A DNA stretch of 64,000 nt, taken from positions 442,397,213 through 442,461,212 of the forward strand of contig NC_081407.1 of NCBI RefSeq assembly GCF_030272615.1. The letters are read 5' to 3'. Numbering within the stretch: position 1 is the stretch's first letter; each line of letters begins with the position of its first letter. This DNA is from Cryptomeria japonica (lineage: Eukaryota; Streptophyta; Pinopsida; Cupressales; Cupressaceae). A program made the position numbers and the translations under genes. The notes beneath the pieces are model-generated. The model ran no database searches. It saw only the letters and a list, made by a program, of their open reading frames with translations, and was not told the DNA's origin. Positions 21,501-32,599 of this stretch are shown in pieces.

Positions 21501-24500
21501 ACTTCAAATTGTTGGCAAGGCTAGGACTAATCCTATAATATATATGTTCTTCGAGAAAAGGCTGTTTGTTAACAGAGGTGTGTCGTGGGTAGTGAAGCAG
21601 TTTTTTCTGGTTTAGGCATTGTTGATTTCTGTAGTTTGGCATGCCTCGTATGCAGTTGTGTCAGCATCAACTAGGCTGTGTCAATATTTGCTATTTCTTG
21701 ACTTTGGCTCTCTTGCATCTTAGACTGTGACAGTCTCTTGTAATTTTTCTGTATTACCTTTCATCCCATCTTTAATTTGCCTGCAAATATTTTCCTCAGT
21801 CTACAAAAAAATATTCTGCTGCCTTTTCATCATCTTCTTGTTTCTAACCTCATTTACCTTGCAGAAACTGTTATGCGGACTATTTAGATAATCAATATCT
21901 TGGACCCTTCTAAGGTAAAAAGTTCTGTCACTCACTATAAGGCTATAAGCGTAACGAGCCTCTGCAGGAAAGACTTTCTGGGTTTGATCTTCCCATGAAG
22001 GCTTATCAAAAAAGAGATCGGAGATAAATGATCTGGAAATAATATCCTGATCAGGCTGGAGCCTGCAAAGAAAAGGAGCACTGGAATAACTTAAAACAGG
22101 TAAAAAAATCAAGCAAAGAGCTGCTATTCCTTCCCTAAACATAAAAAATGAAATGAAAGCTACCACTAGAATGAACTATAGCTTTAAAAATCCAGCCCTT
22201 GGATTTTAATTAGACAAAATTCAGCTTTGGATCTCAAATCCCATCACTTGGGGGAATGCATCTTTCTTTTTAAAACAAAGACAAGAGTGATAACAATAAG
22301 GAGGCCAATTCTTGACGATGAAATAAACTCTTTGAGAAATGATAAGAATATCAATGCAGCATTAGAGTCGAGTTCAAAGGGGGAAGACAGGTGGCCATCG
22401 AAAAGGAGAAACTGTTGAAAAAATGCCTGTTAAATATTACTGACAGAGCATTAGTAGCATATTCTTCAAGAAGGAAGCCTACTCAATGGATGAAGTTGGG
22501 AAATGTTGTGCTACGCTCACAAGGCTGTGCAAGCAATAAACAAAAACATAAAGGATCTCCAAAGCTTTTCTGTAATAGAGATTCCACATCCAGCATCTTG
22601 AAGACTAAAAGCCAGTTTAAATAAAGATGTTTTCATTGCAACAAGTAAGACGTCAGTGGACAGTTTACTAGATAGCTTTCTCCCCTGCTTGTGTTCTGCA
22701 GCGGTGTTATAATAATAATAAGGAGGCCTCAGGCTTACATGTGGCTGTTGATTATGTCTCTTGAGGTATCCTTGATCACTTAGCCCTTGTGTTGTTTTGA
22801 GGTCCCTTGTTATAATTGCAGGGTCCAACCCCTGTTTTATTCTAATATATTTTGGACTAATCAACCATATCTATATCTACACACACCCATGTAAGTCTAT
22901 AGAAGCATAGATATCTTAAATACACCTATCTTAAAAATGCCAAAAGATACCAGTTTAGAGCTATCTTATTTACTTAAAAATTATTTAATTCTACTTTTGA
23001 ACTATTTTTTATTTACTTTATACATGTAGACAAAAATTTTATGTGCTGCTTATTTTGAAAATTTTACATCTATTATTATATATTAATATATTGACATTTA
23101 AATGGATGTGATATTTAAGATAAAAGGGAAAACTTTTATTAACACGCTGGCATTGTAGAATGCCTCTGGCATTAATTACAATTCATACATATACATTGTG
23201 TATGTGTGTGTACACACACATGATGTCTATACATATACAATTACAGATATAAAGTTACTACTCAGTGTCATTTTCCTTCTCATTATTGATTAGCTTGAGT
23301 TCTAGTTTTTATTCTTTTTATAATATTATTATCATCAATGCAGTCGCAATTACATTGTCTATACTTAAGCTTTAGTGTTGTCTGTAAACCTAACCCCCAA
23401 ACCCGAGCCAAAACCGGTATCACGATCTGTAACTTGGATGAAAAGCCCAAAGCAGTATCTAATCACCCTTGCTCTGGCCAACTAATAAATGTTTAAAAAG
23501 TTAAAGGTACTTGTGTGATAGGGATATACCCTTGCACTCTTATTAGCAAATACCAGGATACGTGAGGAAATAAAACATCATTAATGTAAATGGCTACACA
23601 TGGAGGTCATCTGCTTGCTGCATATCTGCATTTTCTTTATTTTTTTAATGCTCTGATTCAAAATTGAGGGGTGAGTGGGCAATGAATATGCAAAGGAAAT
23701 ACATAATAATTAATATTAATACAGAGGGAAAAGAAAGGAATGAAACAACAAAGGAGAAGATTATGAGAACCAGTGGAATGAATTGACAGGAAATAAGCCA
23801 GGAGAAAATTAGTATAGGCGTTAGGAGAAGCAAATGCTGTGTCGATGTCATCCTACAGGAGAAACCAATTAACAGCAATGTGATGGACTTCAAAAAAACA
23901 AAACCATACGAAGGTTCCGGGCCTAAGGGATGGAATCTGGGCACCAGTTTCATTACGTACCACACGGGCAGCCCTGCAAAAGGCCCCAAAGATACCCTCC
24001 CAAATAAATTTGCTTAAAAAAAGCTTGAGCAAGGGCTGCAGCTGTTCCTTTTGTGAAACCAGTAATTGCGCAAAGACCAAGATAATTGAAAGAGAGTGAT
24101 GGCAAGATGGTTGGGAAGCCATCCCTCAATAATTAAGCATCCTAGATATCGCCAAGAATTATTTTGATTTTTGTTTGTTTTCTTGGCCATGATAAAATGC
24201 TCGTTGCAATGAGATTTCTCTTTCAGACAGTGTTTTCCACTGAAATATTTAGCGCGTGTAGGGTATTTATTCCAAGGTTTTTTTAAGCAAAAAAACATTC
24301 ATATCAAACATTCTTATTTATATAAAGATAAAACCCCACTCACCAAGGGAAAGTTCTGAAAATTCAAAATAACGTAATACCTGACAACACAAGAGCATTA
24401 TAGTCCCACAAATTGAGTAGCAAATTAGGTTACTTCTAGGAATGCGTATTAGTGCATGGGCTATTTAAATATTTGAAAGGCGAAAAAATAGAAGTAGTCC

Positions 24501-24986
24501 GAGCTTACCTCGCTCGGCATTTGAGACCGCCGGTAAAAGACGTTTTTATTTAGGATAAGTGAAGCATTGGTACAGACACAACCCTCGCTATATCATATTT
24601 AACTAGGTATAAAACAAGCTGTAAGCTCTGGTTTTCAGTCCCCTCGACCATACCATTACCCTGGTCTTTCCTCTTGCGTAAGTATTCTTCTAATGAATAA
24701 GTCAGACTAGATACTAACTTAAATATTGGTCTACATACTATCTGAAAACTCAATACTGTATTGTAAAAAAAGAAGATAATGAGGGTTTAAACAAGGCCCG
24801 TGTAGATAACATTCAGTCAAGAATAGTTGGATACAACCCCTGAAAGGAAGTGTTAAAGAAGCGAGTTTAACATACCTTCTCCAAATTGTGAATCTCGCTG
24901 GAAAGCAAAGAAACAACTCTGGGCCTCTTGGCAATTGATTGTAAGTGCCGGAGCTCCTCCAAATCCGCATTCAAATCCATCGCCAT
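18595..24986 (-). CDS. CacyBP: CacyBP-type calcyclin-binding protein (CS and SGS domains)
   Basis: Five coding exons join to 222 codons: 24876-24986, 19714-19857, 19339-19578, 19129-19188 and 18595-18708. All four introns are GT-AG and phase 0 (5018, 135, 150 and 420 bp). Residues 1-37 match the N-terminal helical part of the family (DLEELRHLQSIAKRPRV). Residues 75-165 form the CS (p23-like) domain, with SFSWDQENEKVKIYVSLEGV, FDVKFHDVQGKNYRCAVPKL and KGNWLDLYFKEDK. Residues 170-222 are the SGS part, with DPMAGIMDLMK and DEDMKRTIAKAWSEARSGKK. The length is normal for plant members. Animal homologues bind S100 proteins and bridge Siah-type ubiquitin ligases to Skp1; the plant role is less settled, probably an adaptor in ubiquitination or chaperone work in cytoplasm and nucleus. 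The first of two near ATGs is used. No defects are seen; it looks functional. Confidence 0.93.
21858..22062 (-). pseudogene. Orphan exon-like segment inside CacyBP intron 1
   Basis: A 205 bp segment with a strong acceptor (pyrimidine-rich tract then TTTGCAG) and a donor AAG|GTAAATG on the same strand as CacyBP. Its open frame after one leading base includes WEDQTQKVFPAEARYAYSLI and SDRTFYLRRVQDIDYLNSPH, which looks like real protein. It cannot belong to the CacyBP product: 205 is not a multiple of three, while the flanking junction is phase 0. It may be a gene fragment carried in by a transposon, or an exon of an alternative transcript that would frameshift. I do not recognise the family. Confidence 0.4.
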
Positions 24987-25200
24987 GAGTGATTAAAAGA
25001 GTCTCAGGCTTTTAACAGAATAAAACCTTTAAGCGGCTGAAATGAGAGAATCCTTCAAGCGGCTGATCTGAGAAACTTAACCCTTCAAGCGGCTGACAGA
25101 GTTATCTAATACGGAAGGAACAGGATGCTTCAGCTTCTTTGTAGAAACGTCTAGAACCTCTTTAGCATCTTTACTCTTCTTTTTTTATTTTTCCCTATTT
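24987..25200 (-). promoter_or_regulatory. CacyBP 5' UTR/proximal promoter with three repeated 15-mers
   Basis: Directly upstream of the CacyBP start, the minus-strand motif TCAGCCGCTTRAAGG occurs three times (25082-25096, 25052-25066, 25026-25040), 26-30 bp apart. The first two are identical and the third differs at one base. The spacing is about three helical turns or less. No clear TATA box was settled on. Whether the copies are transcribed leader or promoter elements cannot be told from sequence alone. Confidence 0.5.
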
Positions 25201-25365
25201 GAATGAGAATGTTTTTCAAATGAATTATTGTTTAATATGAAAAATAAGTGCTTTCAAATAATCAAATAATAATTATAAAAAAAAAAAACTTTAGTATTTT
25301 AAAGATTGGCTTTTTTTTTTATTAAAGGGTAAATATGGAAACGGTTATTGAGCCATTAGGATGTG

Positions 25366-25603
25366 CCATAACATCAATGGTTGGATGCTACATAATTGAA
25401 GTTTTGACTTTTCATTGATGAAGATTGTTATTATTGATGTACCATAACATCAATGGTTGGATGCCACATAATTGAAGTTGTTTCTTCTCATTGATGAGGA
25501 TTGTTGTTATTCATGTCAAAACAATGGTACGGTGAACAAGCTTCAAACGATCCTCATTGATGAGAAATCAAAACACTAGTTATGTAGCATCCAACCATGG
25601 ATG
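25366..25603. repeat. Direct plus inverted repeat able to form a long hairpin
   Basis: A 76 bp-period direct repeat (starting 25366 and 25442, both ccataacatcaatggttgga) is followed at 25541-25603 by an inverted copy of its middle part, pairing ggttggatgctacataa with ttatgtagcatccaacc. The predicted stem is about 55-60 bp with mismatches. It lies about 350-600 bp upstream of the CacyBP start. It could be a MITE-like element or a small-RNA precursor. Confidence 0.7.
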
Positions 25604-25653
25604 CCACAGTGCATCTTGATGGCTGGATAGTCATTTCCAGTAAATGCTTTGCA

Positions 25654-25727
25654 GCAAAGTAGGAGACCTCATCTTCAATAGAAACATTTAGCAAAGTAGG
25701 AGACCTCATCTTCAATAGAAACATTTA
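25654..25727. repeat. 37 bp tandem duplication
   Basis: Two copies (25654-25690 and 25691-25727) of gcaaagtaggagacctcatc plus 17 bases, identical by eye. Non-coding. Confidence 0.9.
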
Positions 25728-26500
25728 AAAAACAGCATTCTGACAAGGTTTGGACCTTGATGGCAAGAACAACAAGTGCCACTTAGTGGCGCAAGTAGTT
25801 GCCCTTTTAGTAAAAAATTGTTTAGTTAATAGATGAGATATAACATATAAATTTGGACATGGGTTTCAACAATAGTTCAAAACAATATATTTTTTCAAGG
25901 CATATGTATTGCAACTATATAGTATAGAGTGCTCACAATTGTAGTATGTAATGAACAAATTGATATTCAAAGTTGAAGGTGCTTTATTGATTAAATATTT
26001 ATAGTTATTACTTAATTATTCTAAGTTTAAAAATAATAATTAATATGTTTTCACTCTAGCATCATATAAATATATAATACACTCATCTCTATAACTTTAA
26101 TTCTAAATTTAACAACCCTTAACCCTTGATCTAAGTTTAACTGTAACCTTAATTTTAGTCTTATGTCTAGCTTAATTCAAATTCTAGTTGTAATAACCGT
26201 AATTTTAAAATTAATATTAATTTGCATTGTAGCCTTGATACTTAACCTAATTATAACATTAAATACAATCCTAATCCTATTTTTTCCTTAATTGTATCCC
26301 TAGTCCTTAATCTAAAACTCTAACCTTAGTTTTAGAAATAGTTTGAACCTCAATTCTAACCTTTGGCACTAACCCTTATTCTAATACTAACTCTTCTTAT
26401 AAGTCTAATGTTCATTTTAATTACTAATAATAAATGTAATTACAACATAATCTATAATTGTAATTATTATAAATATTTCTTAATAATTTGTAATTAGTTT
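25728..26500. repeat. AT-rich spacer with degenerate ctaaccttaatt repeat
   Basis: No gene is seen. From about 26090 to 26430 the sequence is dominated by variants of ctaacccttaatctaa and taaccttaatttta, irregularly spaced. It resembles a decayed telomere-like minisatellite (aaccctaa-derived), with too much divergence for a clear period. Confidence 0.55.
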
Positions 26501-26551
26501 TGTCCCGTTAAGGGGCATGGTTGGGTTCAATCTAGCTCTTCCTCTCAACCT

Positions 26552-27028
26552 AAGGAGAAGTGGAAGAGACCTTCAGAGGGATGGTGGAAGATCAATTTTG
26601 ATGGTGCATCTAAAGGAATTTTTGGACCATCTAGAGCAAGATTCATTGTTCGGGATTGGAAGGGGGAAGTGGTGACTTTAGGAGCACAAAAACTTGACCC
26701 AGGAACAAACAATATTGCAGAAGCTTCTACTGCATTGATTGCAGTCAAATTTTGTAGGAAGTTGGGAGTTAGAAGGTTGCACCTGGAGGGAGATTCATTG
26801 ATCATCATTCAGGCAATAATGAAGGGTGGCATAAAGGCATGACATCTACAGAATTCAATTTTCAATATTGTGGAAGAACTAAACAATTTTGAAGACTTCA
26901 AAGTGAGTCACGTTAGAAGGTAGGGTAACTTGGAGGTGGACATTCTATCTAAATGGGCTTTAACCTTTAGTGAAATTGGTGAAATGAGGTTCGAGGACCT
27001 CCGACAAGTTTTCATTGAGGAGATCTAA
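26552..27028 (+). pseudogene. LINE RNase H-like domain (decayed)
   Basis: One frame of 159 codons with two internal stops (TGA 26840-26842 and a TAG near 26921). It includes KINFDGASKGIFGPSRARFI, EASTALIAVKFCRKLGVRRL and HLEGDSLIII, the D, E and D positions of the RNase H active site of the plant LINE RVT_3 type. KINFDGASKG is a very typical motif. The usual NPGPSGAG is altered to IFGPSRAR. Dead copy. Confidence 0.8.
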
Positions 27029-27190
27029 TATTTTTAGAAGTGACTGAGGATTTAGCAATATCCTTCCAGTACACTTCGAGTACAAAAATCGAAGAAGCGT
27101 TTTGGAAGTGGCGGCGGGTAATAAAGACTTGCAGGGACATTAATGAAGGAGCTTGAGTTGATGGAAATTGATTTTAATTGTCGGTCCTTT

Positions 27191-28354
27191 TGTTGGCTTG
27201 ATGATGATGTTTGAGTTGTAATTGATGACTTGTATTGTGTTTTCATTTATGGTAGTCATGTTTTGTCAGTCATCTAAGTCATTTAGTCCAACTGGTAAAG
27301 CCTAACCAGTAGTGGAGTCAGTTAAATAGTGAATCGGTAAAACAGGTCAAAGAACTGGTAATTAGTGATAGAGCAATGCTCATGTGAACGGTACAAAAAA
27401 TTAGTGAAGAGTGAGGTGATGTGGTTTTGCAGGAGTGTTGGAGATTGTATCAGGCAACTATGTTTCATACCGCAACAGAAGATTCAATAGGATGAGCAAG
27501 TTATGATGAGCAGAGCAAGCAATCTTGAAGAACAGATAACCGGTAGAGCAGAATAGCTTAGATCGGTAAACCGGTAGTGTGATATTTTATTTTTGTTTGT
27601 GGCCGACATAAGTAAAGGGTGTTGAGCAAGATTGACCAGATACATTGAACCTAGAAAATTGTTAGAAGGTTGTTAGCCGACTTAGTTGAGATATTTATAA
27701 AAAGAGGAAAAGTATGTGATGATGTGTCAGATGAAGGGCTTAGAGTGAAAATTTGATTGTGCAGTGAAAAGAGAAGTTATGTGATGATGTATAGTCGGTG
27801 GTTTAAGCAAAATTGAAGCGGATCTATCAGGCACAGAAGGTGCTATATGCAGATCAGTTACATGTTGTTTCCTAATAGTTGCAGCAGTCAAAATCCCTTA
27901 ACCACGTAGGTCCTAACAGGCCTGATTGGATAAATCCCTTAACCATGTAGCTCAACAACTTGAGTTTAAATCCTCTTGCAAGGTTACTCCTAATAGAGTA
28001 AAGCTCCTATCAGGGCTAAGTTGTAAAGCCCCTCACCAGGTGACTCCTAATAGTGTCTTCTCTTAATCGGGCATTATTGTAAAGCTCCTAACTGGGCTAG
28101 GCCTTTAATAGGGCGCATTCCGAAAGAGTGCAAATCTTGTGGGTACTAATTCCCACTGTGGTTTTTCCCATTTGGGTTTCCACATGAAAAAAAATTGTGT
28201 CATGTGGTGCATGTTCTATTGGATGTTAGCTTATGTGATTATTTTCCTTGCATACTTGTTAAGTTTCAAGTTTATAAAAGTGGTGATTAGATTTATGTTG
28301 TTGTTTTTGCTTGCACCGATTCACCCCCCCTCGCAGTTCCTTATAAGTTTATCA
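27191..28354 (+). repeat. Solo LTR of Sirevirus-like family, perfect CCTTT duplication
   Basis: Starts tgttggcttgatgatgatgt and ends ttataagtttatca, related along its length to the LTR of element E on the other strand. It includes the caccgattcaccccccctcgcagt tract near its end. It is flanked by ccttt at 27186-27190 and 28355-28359, the 5 bp duplication expected of LTR integration. No internal sequence follows, so it is a solo LTR left by recombination between two LTRs. Confidence 0.92.
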
Positions 28355-28359
28355 CCTTT

Positions 28360-29088
28360 CCCTTCTACATTATTCGAACTCAAGAGAGAAGCAGAGGTAG
28401 AAATGCCTCTTTGCGAAATTTTTTAGCAAAGGTGGTGTTTTTGAGTGTGTCGAAGGTGGTGGTGTTGTGCGGGGTGGTGAAATGGAAGCAAATTTCACCC
28501 TCCGAACAAGAAAATTGTTATGCCCTTTCTACAGGGATTTAACAATGAGGAGGCTGCGAGGTATTTTTAATTTTTGGGATGAGCATATTGCACAGTGTAT
28601 CTTTCTCATTGTGGGCAAGGCTTTCGATAGGGTGAAGCACATATACAAAATGAGGATGGACATATACTCCTTAATTATGGTGTGGGGCCTGGAAGTTGGC
28701 GAGAATGTTGAAATGGTGAGGTGGGTGATGGAAGCTTTGGTTCATAAAGACTTCTTGGATGAAATGGATTCATTTATGGTGGGCGGTACCTGGGGAAGGG
28801 TTTGATATTGGAGAAGGTGTGGAGGGTGATGGGAAGGGGGTTAAGGTAGTGATAATCCCTTTTGTGAGATGGTTGTGAGGACAGTGCAAGTTTCATCGAA
28901 TGGAAGAGGCAAGACATGGGTGGGAAGCCCTGAAAATTTTGGTGCAAATCAAAGAGCTCAATGCTATCATTGAACGAGCCAAGGCTAAGGCAAAGGGTGC
29001 GAGGAGGAGAGTATTGCGTCTGCAAAAGCTGAGAGAAATTGTAGGTAAGTGGTTGAGTGGTGAAGCTAGCTCTTCGAAGATGCGTTGA
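28360..29088 (+). pseudogene. Decayed coding sequence of the LINE 3' part
   Basis: Two stretches in different frames: 28467-28805 (about 112 codons, with FWDEHIAQCIFLIVGKAFDR) and 28900-29088 (62 codons, Lys/Arg/Ala-rich helical, AIIERAKAKAKGARRRVLRL). They lie after the RNase H domain and before the LINE 3' end, with the solo LTR removed. Function is unknown. A basic tail after RNase H is not a standard part of plant L1 proteins. Confidence 0.4.
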
Positions 29089-29365
29089 TGATGTTTTGGT
29101 TCAGTTTCAGATTTGATGTCTTCTATTTTTTGTCTATGGTGGGTTCATCCACCTTTTTTGTAATTTTGTTATGTCTATTTTGATGTTTGGTCGGGGGTAG
29201 GTTTTGGTTTGGATGATGTAGTATTAGTGAACAAGCTTTTCAAAAAGGCTCCTGTTAGGTTAGATGGGATGCCTCTTTTTGGCAAATGATGAAGTTTTTG
29301 GAAAGTTGACATTTTGACTTCTTAATATTGTATATCTCCTTTTGAATATCAATAAAATATAACAT

Positions 29366-29879
29366 TATTATGGAGAAAAATAAATAAATTTGCAATTAGT
29401 TTTAATTTAAATTTAAAGGTGGCATAAAATAAATGAAGCGATCTTTATAAATCATTATTACTTAAAATGTATTAGCATGTTTGTAATTACTATTTTTCAT
29501 AAGATGGTGCAAATGTATAATGTGTTTTTATATAATGTGTTAAATTATGATAAGATTGAATACTTTTAAAGTTTATGCAAAATAAAAATAAAAAAATATT
29601 ACAATTAAAAGAAGATTATAAATTAATATTAAAAAATTAGTTTAGATAACATTGTTGTCTCTTGCTGGGCTTGAGGCCAATTTCTTGCTGGCCTTTTGTT
29701 GTCCTTTCCTTTGTTGCTAGTCTTTTTGCTGGTGTTTTGCTGCTGTTGTATTTTGTTGCTATATTGAATATCTTTCTTATGTATCTGGGTTTCGGGTCCC
29801 TTAAAACCTATTTTTAATTAATCAAAAACATTGTTACAATTAGTATTACAATTAAAAGAATATTAATAAATTAATACTT
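29366..29879. other. AT-rich spacer with a second LINE 3' end
   Basis: 29366-29640 is AT-rich with no gene. 29640-29830 is T/G-rich with ttgctggtgttttgctgctg and tgggtttcgggtcccttaaa before an A-rich stretch, the look of another plant LINE 3' UTR and tail, without its coding part. Confidence 0.4.
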
Positions 29880-29931
29880 TTAAAGAGAATATGAACAAAC
29901 CTAATATTTTAAAACAAACTAAAATCCCTTT

Positions 29932-31400
29932 GTGGAAGCTCTGCAACTTTTGAATTTGAACCTACCCCGTCCATGGTGGCCCTTGCAGGTGGGGATCTCC
30001 CCCCCCCAACCAGCTAACCCTAGTCCCCTTTCGGTCTCTACGGTGCTGACATCTTCTATAGTATCCCCACCCGGCCTTTCGGTGGATGTGATTCCTGGCC
30101 TGGTTGATAAACCACTTGCTTTCTCCTCCCTAAAGGAAGTGACTGTTGATTGTCCTAAAATCGTGGTGGTTCGTGACAAGCTTGTGGATTCCATTCCTAA
30201 ACCAAGGACTCTATCGCTCATGATGAGCTAAATGATAAGGGGACCTCTGTTGATAGCACAACTGTCAAGGGATGGAAAAATGTGTTGATGGAGAAAGATT
30301 TTGGGGAGGTGGACCCCAATCTTGTCCCTGTTTGCTTACAAACTAAGGAAGGCATGACTATTGATCTCCCTGAAAAAGTTTTGGACCGCATTCTACTAAA
30401 CATAAGCAACACTCTAGTGGGGAAATTTTTCTCTCTCCAACCTACAGTGGAAATGGTTAGGAAATGGGTTTTGGATAAATGGAGACTGAAAGCAAGTGTC
30501 TCAGTTAGTGCAATGCATGGGGCTCTCTTCCTCTTTAAATTTACTACTAAGGAAGACATCGCAATGACCCTCTCTGGTTGTTGGACCTATGGAAAATGCA
30601 ACTTATCTCTCTACAAATGGAAGGTTGGTTTTGACCCAATGACTGACCTGCAAAAGATAGCTTTGGTTTGGGTCCGCCTTCTGGGGCTCCCACTTGAACA
30701 TTGGGATGAAGCCATTTTTAGATGAATAAGTAACACCTTTGGGCATTATGTGGGTGTTTAACTATAACCAAATCTAGATGGGTCTATGCGCGCTTCTATT
30801 TGCAGACTACGGTCAGCAAGAATCTACTTCATTACTCTCAAGTCTAGGTTGGGTAGCTGGACTCAAGCCCTCGTCTATGAAAATGCAACCCTCTTTTGCC
30901 AGAAATGTCGCAAGGTGGGTCATATTATCTCTCAGTGCAAAGTGTAGGACCCCAAGCCCCTCAAGCTCAAAAGTTCTGTAGTTGCGGAAGGCCCCAGTAA
31001 GGATATTGCTTCCATGGAAGGTCTTGGGGCTAGTTGTGAGGACTACCCCTTTACGAAGAGTATAAATAATCTCCTCAGCTCACATGCCAAAGTTGTTGAG
31101 GGAGCCCCCAGCCCCTTGTTGGACGAGGTGGTGTTGTTAGCTTTGAAAATGGTAAACTCTGAACTTGGCCCCCCTGAAGTTCTTATCTCCTCCCCTCTAA
31201 ATATGATCACCCCTCTGGAGGAGGGAGAGATTGTTGATGGCTCCATTTCTATGTCAGACCTTGGGTCCATTGGGTCCCCTCCTGTGATGTTTCTATTGAA
31301 GGGCCCTTCATGTCTGACTACTTTGCTTATTACCCCTACCTCGGACATGGGTCTCTCCTCTCCTGGAGCTTCCTGTTGATGATGGTTGGATCACACAGAG
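29932..31400 (+). pseudogene. LINE F ORF1: DUF4283 domain and CCHC zinc knuckle
   Basis: Reading with several frame changes and stops. A Pro/Ser-rich N-terminus (29932-30231) leads to a DUF4283-type region (30282-30725) with KWRLKASVSV, LFLFKFTTKEDI and WVRLLGLPLEHWDEA. A C-x2-C-x4-H-x4-C knuckle, CQKCRKVGHIISQC, follows near 30897. The last part (31014-31379) is Pro/Ser-rich. In plant L1 elements ORF1 binds the element RNA in the cytoplasm to make the RNP. A stop ends the DUF4283 frame at 30723-30725. Confidence 0.8.
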
Positions 31401-31545
31401 ACGCGAGACTAGGAATGTGAAGACTAATGTTGGGGTAGACCTAAAGACGGGTTGCACATCACAAATTATCTAGACAAAAGGAAGCAACAAGAGATGTCAC
31501 CAATGGCAGGCAACAGACCTTGGAGACGTCCATAAGAGGTAAGAA

Positions 31546-32599
31546 ATGAAGGTTCTCTCATGGTATATGAGGGGCCTGAACAACCCTCAGAAGCAATATG
31601 CTCTCAAGAATTGTATTTTTCAAAATAAAATTGAGGTTCTTCTTCTTTAAGAGGTTAAAATGATTGGTGCCCCTTTTTCCCTTATCGAGGGAAAAATTTG
31701 GCCTGGTGCTGAGTTCTTTATTAGTGATACTAGTGGAGCCTTTGGTGGCTTAGTTACTGTGTGGGACCCCTCTAAGTTATCTGGTAGCTTGATTACCACC
31801 TCTGCCAACTTTATTGTCTCCAAACTCTCTTCTACCCTGGACTCCTGGTTCCTCATTAATGTTTATGCCCCTAATATTAGATTGGGAAGGTTAACTATGT
31901 GGAATGACATTACTGCTCTCATTAAAAATGATCACAATGCTCATTGGATGATTGTGGGTGACTTCAATTCCCCGCTTTTTCCTTCTGAAAATTTGGCAGG
32001 ACTTCCAAAGTACTCTGACAGCATGACTGACTTGGTGGATTTCATAGGTAGGAATGGGTTACTTGATGTGTACTTAACTGGTCAAAGATTCAACTGGTCC
32101 AATCTTAGAAAAGGGAAGGACCTTATTCGGGTCAGATTGGATAGATTTCTCATCTCGGGCAATTGGGGTATTGGTCCCTCTCTGAAACTTTTTGCCCTCC
32201 CCAGAACGGTTTCTTACCATAATCCCCTTCTTCTCTTCAGCACCACCAACTCCAAAAGGAAAAGCTACCCCTTTAGGTGTGAAGTCATATGGAATACCCA
32301 CTCGGAGTTCAAGGACTACATTAAAAGATGGTGGGAAACTAACATCCATGGCACACCCATGTTTCGGGTTGCCCAAAAATTAGATTTAATCAAAAGAAAT
32401 GTTAGGGGATGGAATAAAATCACTTTTGGGGACATTTTTATTCTGAAAAAGGAAATCAACAACAAGTTAGAGGCCATTCAGGAAAAAATTGATCAAGAGG
32501 ATTTCCTGGAAGCGATCCACCTGGAGGAGGCTGACCTTTGGAGGAAATGGAAGGAAAATTTTATGAGGGAAGAACTCTGCTAGAAACATAAATCTCGAG
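31546..32599 (+). pseudogene. LINE F ORF2 N-terminus: APE-type endonuclease (decayed)
   Basis: Frame from ATG 31546 (MKVLSWYMRGLNNPQKQYAL) with a TAA at 31648 where family members usually have a Gln codon, then open for 307 codons to a TAG at 32581. Motifs: VNVYAP-like VYAPN, GDFN (31957-31968), RVRLDRFL. The usual catalytic SDH is SYH here (Tyr at 32215-32217, His at 32218-32220), so the nicking activity is probably lost. The C-terminal part is the Lys/Glu-rich linker. It is cut at 32600 by element A. This enzyme nicks target DNA to prime reverse transcription. Confidence 0.88.

Larger units (their letters stand above)
26500..29365 (+). mobile_element. 5'-truncated LINE, split by a solo LTR
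   Basis: Plus-strand L1-type remnant: an RNase H-like end of ORF2 (26552-27028), further decayed coding sequence (28360-29088) and a T-rich 3' end with tatctccttttgaatatcaataaaatat before an A-rich tail. The 27191-28354 LTR is inserted in it. Endonuclease and reverse transcriptase parts are missing, as usual for 5' truncation. Confidence 0.7.
29880..32599 (+). mobile_element. LINE F (L1 type), 5' half, interrupted by element A
   Basis: Plus-strand LINE with ORF1 (DUF4283 plus zinc knuckle) and the endonuclease part of ORF2. The protein reading stops at the LTR of element A (32600) after KHKSR and resumes past it at 46745 with KVQW, then KEGDKNTTFFHKSTNINRRR, a motif typical of the segment between endonuclease and reverse transcriptase. 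So 29880-32599 and 46745-47154 were one element. Confidence 0.85.
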
